Assembly: GCA_963627995.1 (NCBI GenBank)
Contig: CAVGCV010000025.1
Coordinates: 1-31,412 of the forward strand
Length of the DNA stretch: 31,412 nucleotides
Direction: 5' to 3'
DNA from: UBA3839 sp963627995
GTDB taxonomy: Bacteria > Bacteroidota > Bacteroidia > Bacteroidales > Bacteroidaceae
Positions 17,965 through 24,980 of this stretch are shown here, piece by piece. Position 1 is the stretch's first letter. Every line of letters begins with the position of its first letter. The position numbers and the translations under genes were made by a program. The notes beneath the pieces are model-generated. The model was not told the origin of the DNA. It searched no databases and worked only from the letters and a program-made list of their open reading frames with translations.

Positions 17965-18038
17965 TAGCGAGAAAGGGACTTGAACCCTTGACCTTCGGAT
18001 TATGAATCCGACGCTCTAACCGGCTGAGCTATCTCGCC
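17965..18038 (-). tRNA. tRNA-Met (anticodon CAU)
   Basis: A 74-nt cloverleaf on the minus strand: acceptor GGCGAGA with UCUCGCU (G1-U72 wobble), D arm AGCTCAGCCGGTTAGAGC, anticodon stem TCGGA/TCCGA with loop TTCATAA, T arm AAGGG-TTCAAGT-CCCTT, discriminator A. It lacks the C1-A72 mismatch and the three GC pairs of initiator tRNA, so it is an elongator Met or, less likely, Ile2 read through lysidine. CCA is not encoded. Confidence 0.93.
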
Positions 18039-18102
18039 AACTTGCCGACGGGAGTGGCGGGCGTTCCGGCGCGCGGCGCGCCCCCTTCCCTTTTAGCGAG
18101 TG

Positions 18103-18133
18103 CAAAGGTAGTGCTTTTTCCAAAGCCAGCCAA
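18103..18133 (-). promoter_or_regulatory. promoter of tRNA-Met
   Basis: On the minus strand TTG (18131-18133), a 20-bp gap and TACCTTTG (18103-18110), 65 bp upstream of the tRNA. Confidence 0.6.
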
Positions 18134-18152
18134 CGTTTTGCGCGAAAAAACG

Positions 18153-18746
18153 CTATTTTTCGTTGAACCGCCGCCCGAACGTGAACTTCCGCACATCCGT
18201 CCCCACGCTGTCGGCCGGCGCGTCCCCGCCCGTCCGCGACTTCCCGTAGTAGGGCGTGTCCCAGTAGCCGTAGCCGTAGCCGTAGCTGTCGTCGTAGAGG
18301 TACCAGTCGTCGTAGTCGTAGAGTTTCTTGAGGTGGAACAGCGTGTTGCCGATCCGTCCGCGGAACGTGTAGCTGTCGAGGTAGTAGTCGTGGATGGCCA
18401 CGTTGAGCTCGGGGTTGTAGCGGTACTTGAGGTAGATGACGCCGTCTATCGACTTCCATGTGAAGGAGAAGCTCTGGTAGCGGATCGGGCAGCGCGGGTC
18501 GTTGAAGTAGTCCACCTCCTCGCCCATGCCGTGAGAGGCGAACTCGTAGGCGGGCAGGAAGCGGATGTCCGTGTAGTCGGCGTCCCACTCGCGCCCGTAG
18601 CCGTCGGCATAGTACATTCCCATGTTGCCGGTCCACTGCCCGTCCAGGAACATGGCGTTCAGCGTGTCCTCGTCGCACGAGCCGAGCGACAGGGCCGAGG
18701 CCAGCGACAGGGCGGCGAGCAGGAGGAAGTTGCAGATTTTTTTCAT
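18153..18746 (-). CDS. small Tyr-rich lipoprotein of unknown function
   Basis: A 197-aa lipoprotein. The signal peptide ends in the lipobox LGSC with Cys24, followed by the acidic DED, so it should be lipid-anchored in the envelope. The phrase LDGQWTGNMG after the Cys resembles lipocalin-like or extracellular small lipoproteins common in Bacteroidota, but I do not recognise a named family. The C-terminal part is Tyr/Asp/Gly-rich (YDYDDWYLYDD, then YGYGYGYW). The latter is encoded by a hexanucleotide repeat at 18264-18287, where slippage could change the length in frame. It has its own promoter at 18779-18810 and seems to be a single-gene unit. Confidence 0.82.
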   Translation of the reverse strand: MKKICNFLLLAALSLASALSLGSCDEDTLNAMFLDGQWTGNMGMYYADGYGREWDADYTDIRFLPAYEFASHGMGEEVDYFNDPRCPIRYQSFSFTWKSIDGVIYLKYRYNPELNVAIHDYYLDSYTFRGRIGNTLFHLKKLYDYDDWYLYDDSYGYGYGYWDTPYYGKSRTGGDAPADSVGTDVRKFTFGRRFNEK

Positions 18747-18778
18747 AAGCCTTGGTGCTTTGTTTGTTGTTGTCGCCG

Positions 18779-18810
18779 CAAATTTAAGCCTTTCGCCCCG
18801 AACGAGCCAA
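18779..18810 (-). promoter_or_regulatory. promoter of the small lipoprotein gene
   Basis: On the minus strand TTG (18808-18810), 21 bp, TAAATTTG (18779-18786), 32 bp upstream of the ATG. Confidence 0.6.
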
Positions 18811-18933
18811 GCCGGGCCCGCGCAAAATCAGCGCGCGCCCGCTTTTTTAGGGAAACGCCGAAAGCGGCTTAGGCGAAAGCCGCCGGCGCGGTAGGGATTC
18901 CCTGCCGGCGCGCGCCGGAACGCCCCGCCTCCG

Positions 18934-20304
18934 TCAGAACATCCCGAGCTGGTTGAGCAGCACGCCGAGGATGGCCACCGGCGTGACGTAGCGGAGGATG
19001 AACACCAGCGCCTTGAAGTAGGGCGCGCGGACCGAGCCCCCGTTCGTCACCTCGTCGCGGAAGAGCTGGCGGTTCAGGTACCAGCCCGCAAAGACGGAGA
19101 TGAACATCCCGCCCACCGGCAGGCAGAGGTTCGACGAGGTCCAGTCGAACAGGTCGAAAATGCTCTTGCCGAACAGGCGCGCGTCCTTGAGCAGGCCGAA
19201 CGAGAGGGAGCAGAACACGCCCAGCACGATGCAGCAGCCCGTCTCCACCCACGCGGCCTTCTTGCGCGGGATGTCGAACTCCTCCGACATGTACGACGTG
19301 ACCACCTCGTGCAGCGAGATGGCGCTCGTGAGGGCGGCGATGACAATCAGCAGGTAGAACATCACGGAGAACCCGTAGGCCAGCCACGGCAGCCCGCCGA
19401 ACGCCTGCTGGAACACGTTGGGCAGGGTGATGAATATCAGCGACGGGCCGATGTCCTCGGGGCTGAGCGAGTAGCTGGCGGCGGCCGCCGCCGGGAAGAT
19501 GATGAAGCCCGCCATGAGCGCCACGAGCGTGTCGATGGCGCACACGTTGAGCGCCGTCTTCGTCAGGTTCGTGCTCCTGTCGAAGTAAGAGGCGTAGGTG
19601 CACAGGCAGCCCATGCCGAGCGAGAGCGAGTAGAACGCCTGCCCCATGGCGCTGAGCACCACCTTGCCGTCGATGCGCGAGAAGTCGGGCCTGACCAGGA
19701 ACTCCACCCCCTGCCCGGCGTTGGGCAGCGAGACGGAGCACACGACAAGCACGATGACAAAGACGAAGAGCATCGGCATCAGGATCTTCGACCACCGCTC
19801 GATGCCTTTCGTCACGCCGCGCATGATGACGTAGTGGGTGATGAGGATGAAGGCGACGAGCCAGAAGACGGGCCTCCACGGATCCGACGCGAAGTCCTGG
19901 AAGATGCGGGGGTAGTCGGCGGCGGTGTGCCCCTCGAACGAGTTGCAGACGGCCAGCCAGGCGTACTCCATCGTCCAGCCCGCCACCACCGAGTAGTAGC
20001 TGAGGATGATGAAGCCGGTGCACACGCCGAGCCGCCCCACCCACTTCCACTGCGTGCGGGGCGCCAGCTTCTGGTACGCGCGCGACGTGTTCGCCTGGGT
20101 GTGCCGGCCGATGAGGAACTCGCTCACCATCACCGGGATGCCCATCACCAGGATGCAGCCGATGTAAACGAGGATGAAGGCCGCCCCGCCGTTGCGCCCC
20201 GTCTCAATCGGGAAGCGCCAGATGTTGCCCAGCCCGACGGCCGAGCCGGCGGCGGCAAGAATCACGCCAACTTTGCTTCCGAAGTTCTCTCTGTCTTGAA
20301 TCAT
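18934..20304 (-). CDS. sodium-dependent transporter, neurotransmitter:sodium symporter (NSS/SNF) family
   Basis: A 456-aa membrane protein with about 11-12 hydrophobic segments. The TM1 unwound motif AAAGSAVGLGNIWRFP, where NSS proteins bind Na+ and substrate, is intact. YYSVVAGWTMEY (TM3) and YASYFDRSTNLTKTAL match bacterial NSS symporters, which take up amino acids with Na+. The substrate cannot be told from sequence. The ATG at 20304 starts MIQDRENFGSKVG, where homology begins; the frame continues upstream through repeat sequence without similarity. It is a single-gene unit on the minus strand of the inner membrane. Confidence 0.94.
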   Translation of the reverse strand: MIQDRENFGSKVGVILAAAGSAVGLGNIWRFPIETGRNGGAAFILVYIGCILVMGIPVMVSEFLIGRHTQANTSRAYQKLAPRTQWKWVGRLGVCTGFIILSYYSVVAGWTMEYAWLAVCNSFEGHTAADYPRIFQDFASDPWRPVFWLVAFILITHYVIMRGVTKGIERWSKILMPMLFVFVIVLVVCSVSLPNAGQGVEFLVRPDFSRIDGKVVLSAMGQAFYSLSLGMGCLCTYASYFDRSTNLTKTALNVCAIDTLVALMAGFIIFPAAAAASYSLSPEDIGPSLIFITLPNVFQQAFGGLPWLAYGFSVMFYLLIVIAALTSAISLHEVVTSYMSEEFDIPRKKAAWVETGCCIVLGVFCSLSFGLLKDARLFGKSIFDLFDWTSSNLCLPVGGMFISVFAGWYLNRQLFRDEVTNGGSVRAPYFKALVFILRYVTPVAILGVLLNQLGMF

Positions 20305-20379
20305 GTGCTCGTTTCCGTTATGAAAGCCGCGGAAAGGCATCCGCCGACACGGCGGGCGGACTTTCCGCCAAACCGATGG

Positions 20380-20387
20380 CAAAAATA
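20380..20387 (-). promoter_or_regulatory. -7 element for the NSS transporter gene
   Basis: TATTTTTG on the minus strand, a match to TAnnTTTG, 75 bp upstream of the ATG. The -33 region falls in the 22-bp tandem repeat at 20402-20445 and has no clear TTG. Confidence 0.5.
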
Positions 20388-20401
20388 CAACATTTTTCGC
20401 G

Positions 20402-20445
20402 CATTCGCGGCATAAACGGCAGCCATTCGCGGCATAAATGGCAGC
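20402..20445. repeat. 22-bp tandem repeat, two copies
   Basis: CATTCGCGGCATAAACGGCA plus GC (20402-20423) is repeated at 20424-20445 with one difference (C to T). It lies just upstream of the NSS -7 element, in the position of its -33 region. The core sequence differs from the palindromic arrays, but the unit length is again 22 bp. Confidence 0.8.
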
Positions 20446-20537
20446 CCGTCGGCGCGCCGCCCGTTTTTCCAGCCCCCGCGCCCGCCCGGAGCTCCCTGCG
20501 GAGCGGCATCCGCCGCGCCCCGGAGCCGGCGCGCCGG

Positions 20538-20625
20538 GCCTGCGGAGGGAAAATATTTCCAAGTACTTGGAAATATTTTTTCAAGTACTTGGAAATTTCC
20601 GTCCAAGTACTTGGAAATTCCGGCG
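20538..20625. repeat. 22-bp-period palindromic repeat array C (4 cores)
   Basis: Cores GCCTGCGGAG (20538), CAAGTACTTG (20560), CAAGTACTTG (20582) and CAAGTACTTG (20604) are spaced exactly 22 bp apart. The 12-bp spacers (GGAAAATATTTC, GAAATATTTTTT, GAAATTTCCGTC, GAAATTCCGGCG) resemble those of arrays A and B. A degenerate core may follow at 20626. The gene-free stretch 20305-20855 holds this array, the tandem repeat at 20402, two -7 elements and GC-rich sequence without other recognised signals. Confidence 0.85.
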
Positions 20626-20778
20626 CGCCGCAGCGGCCCGGAATCGGAGGCGCAGGCGGGCGGCGCGCCGGCCGCGGAAGCGGCGGAACGGCGCCGCCCG
20701 CCTGCGGCGAAGGAACAGCAAAGCGGGCGGGCGGCCGCTTTTCCGCGCCGTCCCGCCCGCCGTCTCGTCCCGAATGAC

Positions 20779-20786
20779 TATCTTTG
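20779..20786 (+). promoter_or_regulatory. -7 element for the VanZ-like gene
   Basis: TATCTTTG, a perfect TAnnTTTG, 69 bp upstream of the ATG at 20856; no clear -33 TTG. Confidence 0.5.
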
Positions 20787-20855
20787 CAGCTGCCGCGAGG
20801 GCCTTGCGCCGGGAGTGCGCAAGGCCGTCCAGCCCCGAAAGCCTCGCACCGCGCC

Positions 20856-21260
20856 ATGACCGCCGCCAAACGCTACCCCCGCACCGTCCTCTGCTCCCTC
20901 GCAGTAGCCGTCCTCTCCCTCGCCCCCATGCCCGACGTGCCCGAGCTGGGCGACGTGCCGCTCTTCGACAAATGGGTGCACTTCGTCATGTACGGCGGCG
21001 TCGCGCTGTGCCTGTGGTTCGACCACTACTGGCGGCGCGCCGACCGCTGCCTCTCGTGGGCGGTGGTGGCATGGAGCACGCTCTACCCCGTCGCGCTGGG
21101 CGGACTGCTGGAGCTCGGCCAGGCCTACCTCACGACGTGCCGATCGGGCGACTGGCTCGACTTCGCCGCCGACGCCGTCGGCGCGGCCATCGCCTTTCCG
21201 CTGGGCTGCGGCGTCGTCCGCCCCTTGGCGGGCAAGCTAAGCAAGGACAGGAAGCGGTAG
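20856..21260 (+). CDS. VanZ-like family membrane protein
   Basis: A 134-aa protein with about four hydrophobic segments and the VanZ-like pattern: KRYPRTVLCSLAVAVLSL, DKWVHFVMYGGVAL (Asp-Lys-x-x-His in the family signature), GGLLELGQAYL and DWLDFAADAVGAAIAF (Glu-x-x-Q and DxxADxxGxxxG-like). VanZ homologues are inner-membrane proteins; one confers low-level teicoplanin resistance, but most, like this one, have no known role. The ATG at 20856 was preferred because 24 upstream in-frame residues show no similarity. Single-gene unit, convergent with the TonB-domain gene. Confidence 0.88.
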   Translation: MTAAKRYPRTVLCSLAVAVLSLAPMPDVPELGDVPLFDKWVHFVMYGGVALCLWFDHYWRRADRCLSWAVVAWSTLYPVALGGLLELGQAYLTTCRSGDWLDFAADAVGAAIAFPLGCGVVRPLAGKLSKDRKR

Positions 21261-21293
21261 GGATGAGGAGGGGGGAGTCCCCTCCCCGGCACG

Positions 21294-21749
21294 CTACACG
21301 CGAACCGTGGGCAGCGTGGCGAACGACAGGCGGCTGTGGCGGATGGGGAACGACACGTCGAAGCGGCCCCTCACCTTCTTCTTGCCGCGCGTCGCCGGCC
21401 TGAACCTCATCTTGCGGCACACGCGCCGCGCCTCCTCGTCGAACTCGCGGCCCACGCCCCTCACCACGTGGGTCTCGGCCACGCGCCCTTTCTCGTCGAT
21501 GATGCAGGCCACGACGATGCGCCCGTCCACGCCGGCGCGCCCGGCGGCGGGGTTCCTGTAGTGCTTCTTCAGGAACCGCTCGACGGCCTCCTGCCCGCCC
21601 TTGTACTCGGGCGCGGTCGCCTTTTCCTGCCGTCGCTGCTCGCGGCGCGGGAAGAAGGGGTCGTCGCCGAAGCCGAAGTCGAAGAACTGCGCGCGGGCCG
21701 CCAGGGGGGCCGCGAGGAGGAGGCAGAGCAGGAGGAGGAATTGTTTCAT
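21294..21749 (-). CDS. exported TonB C-terminal-domain protein
   Basis: A 151-aa protein with a cleavable signal peptide (MKQFLLLLCLLLAAPLAARAQ) and a TonB C-terminal domain (about residues 55-140). The diagnostic segments are HYRNPAAGRAGVDGRIVVACIIDEKG, DEEARRVCRKMRFRPA and KVRGRFDVSFPI. In TonB this domain contacts TonB-dependent receptors at the outer membrane. Here there is no retained membrane anchor and no long proline-rich linker, so it cannot act as a classical energy transducer on its own. Such stand-alone periplasmic forms are common in Bacteroidota; their role is unclear. It has its own -7 element at 21800-21807. Confidence 0.88.
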   Translation of the reverse strand: MKQFLLLLCLLLAAPLAARAQFFDFGFGDDPFFPRREQRRQEKATAPEYKGGQEAVERFLKKHYRNPAAGRAGVDGRIVVACIIDEKGRVAETHVVRGVGREFDEEARRVCRKMRFRPATRGKKKVRGRFDVSFPIRHSRLSFATLPTVRV

Positions 21750-21799
21750 GGTCGTTGTGCGCTTGGGTCGTCACGCCCGCGTGTGCGTGTTATCGGCTG

Positions 21800-21807
21800 C
21801 AAACTTA
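21800..21807 (-). promoter_or_regulatory. -7 element for the TonB-domain gene
   Basis: TAAGTTTG on the minus strand, a match to TAnnTTTG, 50 bp upstream of the ATG; no well-spaced -33 element. Confidence 0.5.
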
Positions 21808-21906
21808 CGCTTTTTCGGCGACAATCCGCAGTGTTTTACATTTTTTGGCGCGGAGGCGGCCGGGCGCGCCGCGGCCGGCGGGGCGGAAAACACAGCGGGG
21901 CGGCGC

Positions 21907-21937
21907 TTGAATGGTATGCCAAAAACTCGTAACTTTG
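21907..21937 (+). promoter_or_regulatory. prfB promoter
   Basis: TTG (21907-21909), 20 bp, TAACTTTG (21930-21937), ending 32 bp before the prfB ATG: a good Bacteroidota promoter. Confidence 0.7.
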
Positions 21938-21969
21938 CATCCCGAACCACAGGCATTCAACACAAGAGC

Positions 21970-23079
21970 ATGATTACAGCAGACCAACTGAAGGAACTGA
22001 AGGAGCGCGCCGGCGCGCTGTGCCGCTACCTCGGCATCGAGCAGAAGAAGGTGGAGGTGGAGGAAGAGGAGCTGCGCACGCAGGCCCCGGGATTCTGGGA
22101 CGACCCGAAGGCGGCCGAGGCGCAGATGAAGAAGGTGAAGGACATCCGCAAGTGGATTGACGGCTACAACGAGGTGAAGTCGGCCACCGACGAGCTGGAG
22201 CTGGCGTTCGACTACCACAGGGAGGGCCTGGTGGGCGAGGAGGAGGTCGACGCCGACTACGCCAGGGCGCTCGGCCTCGTCGAGGGCCTGGAGCTGAGGA
22301 ACATGCTGCGCGACGAGGCCGACGGCATGGACGCGGTGCTCAAGATCAACTCGGGCGCGGGCGGCACGGAGAGCCAGGACTGGGCGCAGATGCTGATGCG
22401 GATGTACCAGCGGTGGGCGGAGGCGCACAAGTACAGGGTGAGCGTGAGCAACTACCAGGACGGCGACGAGGCGGGCATCAAGACCGTGACCATGGAGATA
22501 GAGGGCGACCAGGCCTACGGCTACCTGAAGGGCGAGAACGGCGTGCACCGGCTCGTGCGCGTGTCGCCCTACAACGCGCAGGGCAAGCGCATGACGAGCT
22601 TCGCGTCGGTGTTCGTCACGCCCCTCGTGGACGACAGCATCGAGGTGGTCATCGACAAGAGCAAGATAACGTGGGACCTCTTCCGGAGCGGCGGCGCCGG
22701 CGGGCAGAACGTGAACAAGGTGGAGACGGGCGTGCGCCTGCGCTACCAGTACACCGACCCCGACACGGGCGAGGAGGAGGAGATTCTCATCGAGAACACC
22801 GAGACGCGCAAGCAGCTGGAGAACCGCGAGAACGCGCTCCGGCTGCTCCGCTCCCAGCTCTACGACCGCGCCCTCAGGAAGCGCATGGCCGAGCAGGAGA
22901 AGATCGAGGCGGGGAAGAAGAAGATAGAATGGGGCTCGCAAATCCGCTCCTACGTGTTCGACGACCGGCGCGTGAAGGACCACCGCACCAACTACCAGAC
23001 GTCGGACGTGGCGGGCGTGATGGACGGCAAAATCGACGACTTCATCAAGGCCTACCTCATGGAGTTCTCCGGGAAATAG
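21970..23079 (+). CDS. prfB: peptide chain release factor 2
   Basis: RF2 releases the finished peptide at UGA and UAA codons on the ribosome. The 369-aa product has the catalytic GGQ at residues 244-246 (SGGAGGQNVNKVETGV) and the codon-recognition tripeptide position as SPY at 199-201, where E. coli RF2 has SPF. The reading frame is continuous from the ATG at 21970: codons around ALCRYLGIEQKK, where many RF2 genes carry an in-frame UGA and a programmed +1 frameshift, contain no stop. RF2-specific segments PGFWDD and ESQDWAQMLMRMY are present. The CYTH gene follows after 63 bp. Confidence 0.96.
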   Translation: MITADQLKELKERAGALCRYLGIEQKKVEVEEEELRTQAPGFWDDPKAAEAQMKKVKDIRKWIDGYNEVKSATDELELAFDYHREGLVGEEEVDADYARALGLVEGLELRNMLRDEADGMDAVLKINSGAGGTESQDWAQMLMRMYQRWAEAHKYRVSVSNYQDGDEAGIKTVTMEIEGDQAYGYLKGENGVHRLVRVSPYNAQGKRMTSFASVFVTPLVDDSIEVVIDKSKITWDLFRSGGAGGQNVNKVETGVRLRYQYTDPDTGEEEEILIENTETRKQLENRENALRLLRSQLYDRALRKRMAEQEKIEAGKKKIEWGSQIRSYVFDDRRVKDHRTNYQTSDVAGVMDGKIDDFIKAYLMEFSGK

Positions 23080-23142
23080 CCGCCGCGCCGCCCGGAGCGG
23101 GGACGCGCGGCGCCAGCGCCGAACGCTAAAAAGACCAAAGCC

Positions 23143-23634
23143 ATGAACATCGAGATTGAACGGAAATTCATCGTCACGGGCGAGTACAAGAGCCTCGCCT
23201 TCGCCCACAGCCACATCGAGCAGGGCTACTTCGAGACCGCGCCGGGGCGCACCGTGCGCGTCCGCATCCGCGACGACCGCGCCTTCCTCACCATCAAGGG
23301 GCCGGCGGACAAGGACGGGCTGGCGCGCTACGAGTTCGAGACGGAGGTGTCGATGGCCGACGGGCGGCAGCTGATGAACCTGTGCCGCCCGGGGCGAATC
23401 GACAAGAACCGGTGGCTCGTGCGCGCCGGGCGGCACACGGTGGAAATCGACGAGTTCCTCGGCGAGAACGCGGGGCTGGTGATGGCGGAAATCGAGCTGT
23501 CCGCCGAGGACGAGGACTACGAGAAGCCCGGGTTCCTCGGCCGCGAGGTGACGGGCGACCGCCGCTTCTACAACAGCCACCTGCTCCGCTACCCCTACTG
23601 CATCTGGGGCAAGCAGTTCGAGGCCGGGCTGTGA
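23143..23634 (+). CDS. CYTH domain protein (inorganic triphosphatase-like)
   Basis: A 163-aa protein formed by one CYTH triphosphate-tunnel domain. The signature ExExK is at residues 4-8 (EIERKF). Basic and acidic residues of the tunnel follow (TVRVRIRDD, LTIKGP, YEFETEV, NRWLVR, VEIDEF, MAEIELSAED). The family binds triphosphorylated substrates with divalent metal; short bacterial members often hydrolyse inorganic triphosphate. Substrate not determinable here. It follows prfB and ends before a perfect hairpin at 23668, where it converges with the cyclophilin gene. Confidence 0.92.
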   Translation: MNIEIERKFIVTGEYKSLAFAHSHIEQGYFETAPGRTVRVRIRDDRAFLTIKGPADKDGLARYEFETEVSMADGRQLMNLCRPGRIDKNRWLVRAGRHTVEIDEFLGENAGLVMAEIELSAEDEDYEKPGFLGREVTGDRRFYNSHLLRYPYCIWGKQFEAGL

Positions 23635-23667
23635 GCCGGCGGACGGAAAGGGCGGACGGAAAGGACA

Positions 23668-23710
23668 GAGCGGGGGATGCACGCGCACAGTGCGCGTGCA
23701 TCCCCCGCTC
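23668..23710. terminator. bidirectional terminator between converging genes
   Basis: A perfect 20-bp stem (23668-23687 with 23691-23710) with a CAG centre, placed between the CYTH gene (plus) and the cyclophilin gene (minus). U-rich tracts are short (TCTCCTTG on plus, CTGTCCTTTCC on minus). Confidence 0.75.
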
Positions 23711-23762
23711 TCCTTGTATCTTGTGCGCCTGCTCCGCCGGGGCGGCGCGCACGGCCCTGCGC

Positions 23763-24599
23763 CTACTCCAGCACCGTGGCCCTCACGATGCGGATGTCGC
23801 GCAGCGGCCTGTCGCCCGCGCCGGTCTTCGCCCGCTCGATGTCGAGCACGGCCTTCATGCCCTCCACCACCTCGCCGAACACGGTGTAGCTTCCGTCGAG
23901 CCACGGCGCGCCGCCATGCGTGCGGTAGGCGCGCAGCTGCTCCTGCGTGAAGGGGGCGGGCGGGTTGTCTTCGACTTCGCGCTTCGCCTCGTCGAGCAGC
24001 TTCTCCAGCAGGCGGCTCACCCCGTCGCGGTCGCGCTGCCGCCGCATCCCGTCGAGCTCGGCCGCGCGCGCCTTCGTCTTCTGCGCGTACAGGGCGTCCA
24101 CGCGCTCGTCTATCTTCCGCCGCTCGTAGCCGTACATGGCGCTCTCGCTCTGCGACTTGCCCGTCACGATGTAGAACTGGTAGGCGTCGGACGCTTTCGA
24201 CGGGTTCACGTCGTCGCCCTCGCGCGCCGCCGCCACCACGCCCCGCCGGCGGAAGTGGCGCGGATAGACGACCTCGGCCGGGATGGTCGGCCCCGTGGCC
24301 GCCGTGTCGGCGGCAGCGGCGGCCGCCTCCGCCTCGTGGCCGGGGCGCGTGCCGGGGTCGCCCGTCTGGATCATGAAGTTGCGGATGACGCGGTGGAAGG
24401 TCACGCCGTCGTACAGCCCCGCGCGCACATTCTTGATGAAGTTGTCGCGGTGGCCGGGCGTGTCGTTGTAGAGGCGGATGCGGATGTCGCCGGCCGTCGT
24501 CTCCAGCAGCACCTCGGCCTCCTTGCCGCCGCTCTGGCCGCTACAGCTGCCGGCCGCCAGGGCGCACAGTGCCAGCGCCGTCAAAAGCATTCGTTTCAT
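23763..24599 (-). CDS. cyclophilin-type peptidyl-prolyl cis-trans isomerase, lipoprotein
   Basis: A 278-aa cyclophilin that speeds proline isomerisation during folding of envelope proteins. The lipobox AGSC at Cys19 predicts a lipid anchor in the envelope. The fold starts at VLLETTAGDIRIRLYND; the active-site Arg70 is in FHRVIRNFMIQTGDPG, and the closing strand is LDGSYTVFGEVVEGM. Between QFYIVTGK and that strand an insert of about 70 charged, helical residues replaces the usual loop, as in other Bacteroidota lipoprotein PPIases. An Ala-rich run (EAEAAAAAADTAA) lies near residue 92. The ATG at 24599 is preferred to the TTG at 24605. Confidence 0.92.
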   Translation of the reverse strand: MKRMLLTALALCALAAGSCSGQSGGKEAEVLLETTAGDIRIRLYNDTPGHRDNFIKNVRAGLYDGVTFHRVIRNFMIQTGDPGTRPGHEAEAAAAAADTAATGPTIPAEVVYPRHFRRRGVVAAAREGDDVNPSKASDAYQFYIVTGKSQSESAMYGYERRKIDERVDALYAQKTKARAAELDGMRRQRDRDGVSRLLEKLLDEAKREVEDNPPAPFTQEQLRAYRTHGGAPWLDGSYTVFGEVVEGMKAVLDIERAKTGAGDRPLRDIRIVRATVLE

Positions 24600-24630
24600 A
24601 GGCAAAAAGATGATTGGTTGGGTGTACTGG

Positions 24631-24638
24631 CAAAGTTA
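24631..24638 (-). promoter_or_regulatory. -7 element for the cyclophilin gene
   Basis: TAACTTTG on the minus strand, a perfect TAnnTTTG, 31 bp upstream of the ATG; -33 not clear. Confidence 0.55.
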
Positions 24639-24745
24639 CAGAAAAGTTGCGTGACAGCCCCGCCATGGCGCGGAAAGTTGCGTGCCGCCGCGCCGCCGCC
24701 CCCGCAGAATCGGCGCAAAATGTTTCGCGGGCGGAATATTTTCCC

Positions 24746-24753
24746 TACCTTTG
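24746..24753 (+). promoter_or_regulatory. -7 element for tRNA-Leu
   Basis: TACCTTTG, 22 bp upstream of the tRNA 5' end; GTTTC about 20 bp further upstream is a weak -33 candidate. Confidence 0.6.
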
Positions 24754-24775
24754 CACGCGCAAGCGACCATGGGCC

Positions 24776-24859
24776 GCCGCGATGGTGGAATGGTAGACAC
24801 GAGGGACTTAAAATCCCTTGGCCATAACGGCTGTGCGGGTTCGAGTCCCGCTCGCGGTA
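24776..24859 (+). tRNA. tRNA-Leu (anticodon UAA)
   Basis: An 84-nt type II tRNA: acceptor GCCGCGA with UCGCGGU, D arm GGTGGAATGGTAGACAC, anticodon stem AGGGA/TCCCT with loop CTTAAAA (anticodon TAA), long variable arm TGGCCATAACGGCTGT, T arm GCGGG-TTCGAGT-CCCGC, discriminator A. CCA is not encoded. Confidence 0.96.
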
Positions 24860-24906
24860 CGGAAACGCCGGCCGGCAATCGTTCGATTGCCGGCCGGCGT
24901 TTCCGT
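24859..24906 (+). terminator. long perfect palindrome directly after tRNA-Leu
   Basis: A perfect 23-bp inverted repeat (24859-24881 with 24884-24906), centre TT, starting at the last base of the tRNA. It probably serves as terminator or 3' processing structure, but no U tract follows. Confidence 0.6.
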
Positions 24907-24980
24907 TGTCCGCAGCCCGTCCCTGCGCCCTCCGCTGCCCGCCGCCGCCTCCCTTGCGGCAGGGGAGGAAGGCGTCCGGG

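Noticed and set aside
20301..20869. Open frames over 20305-20855 on both strands
   Set aside because: They read through the 22-bp repeats (FQVLGNIF-like phrases) and GC-rich sequence, with no homology or plausible start.
21601..21969. An N-terminal extension of prfB reaching back to 21601
   Set aside because: It would run over the prfB promoter and the divergent TonB-domain gene; RF2 homology begins at the ATG at 21970.
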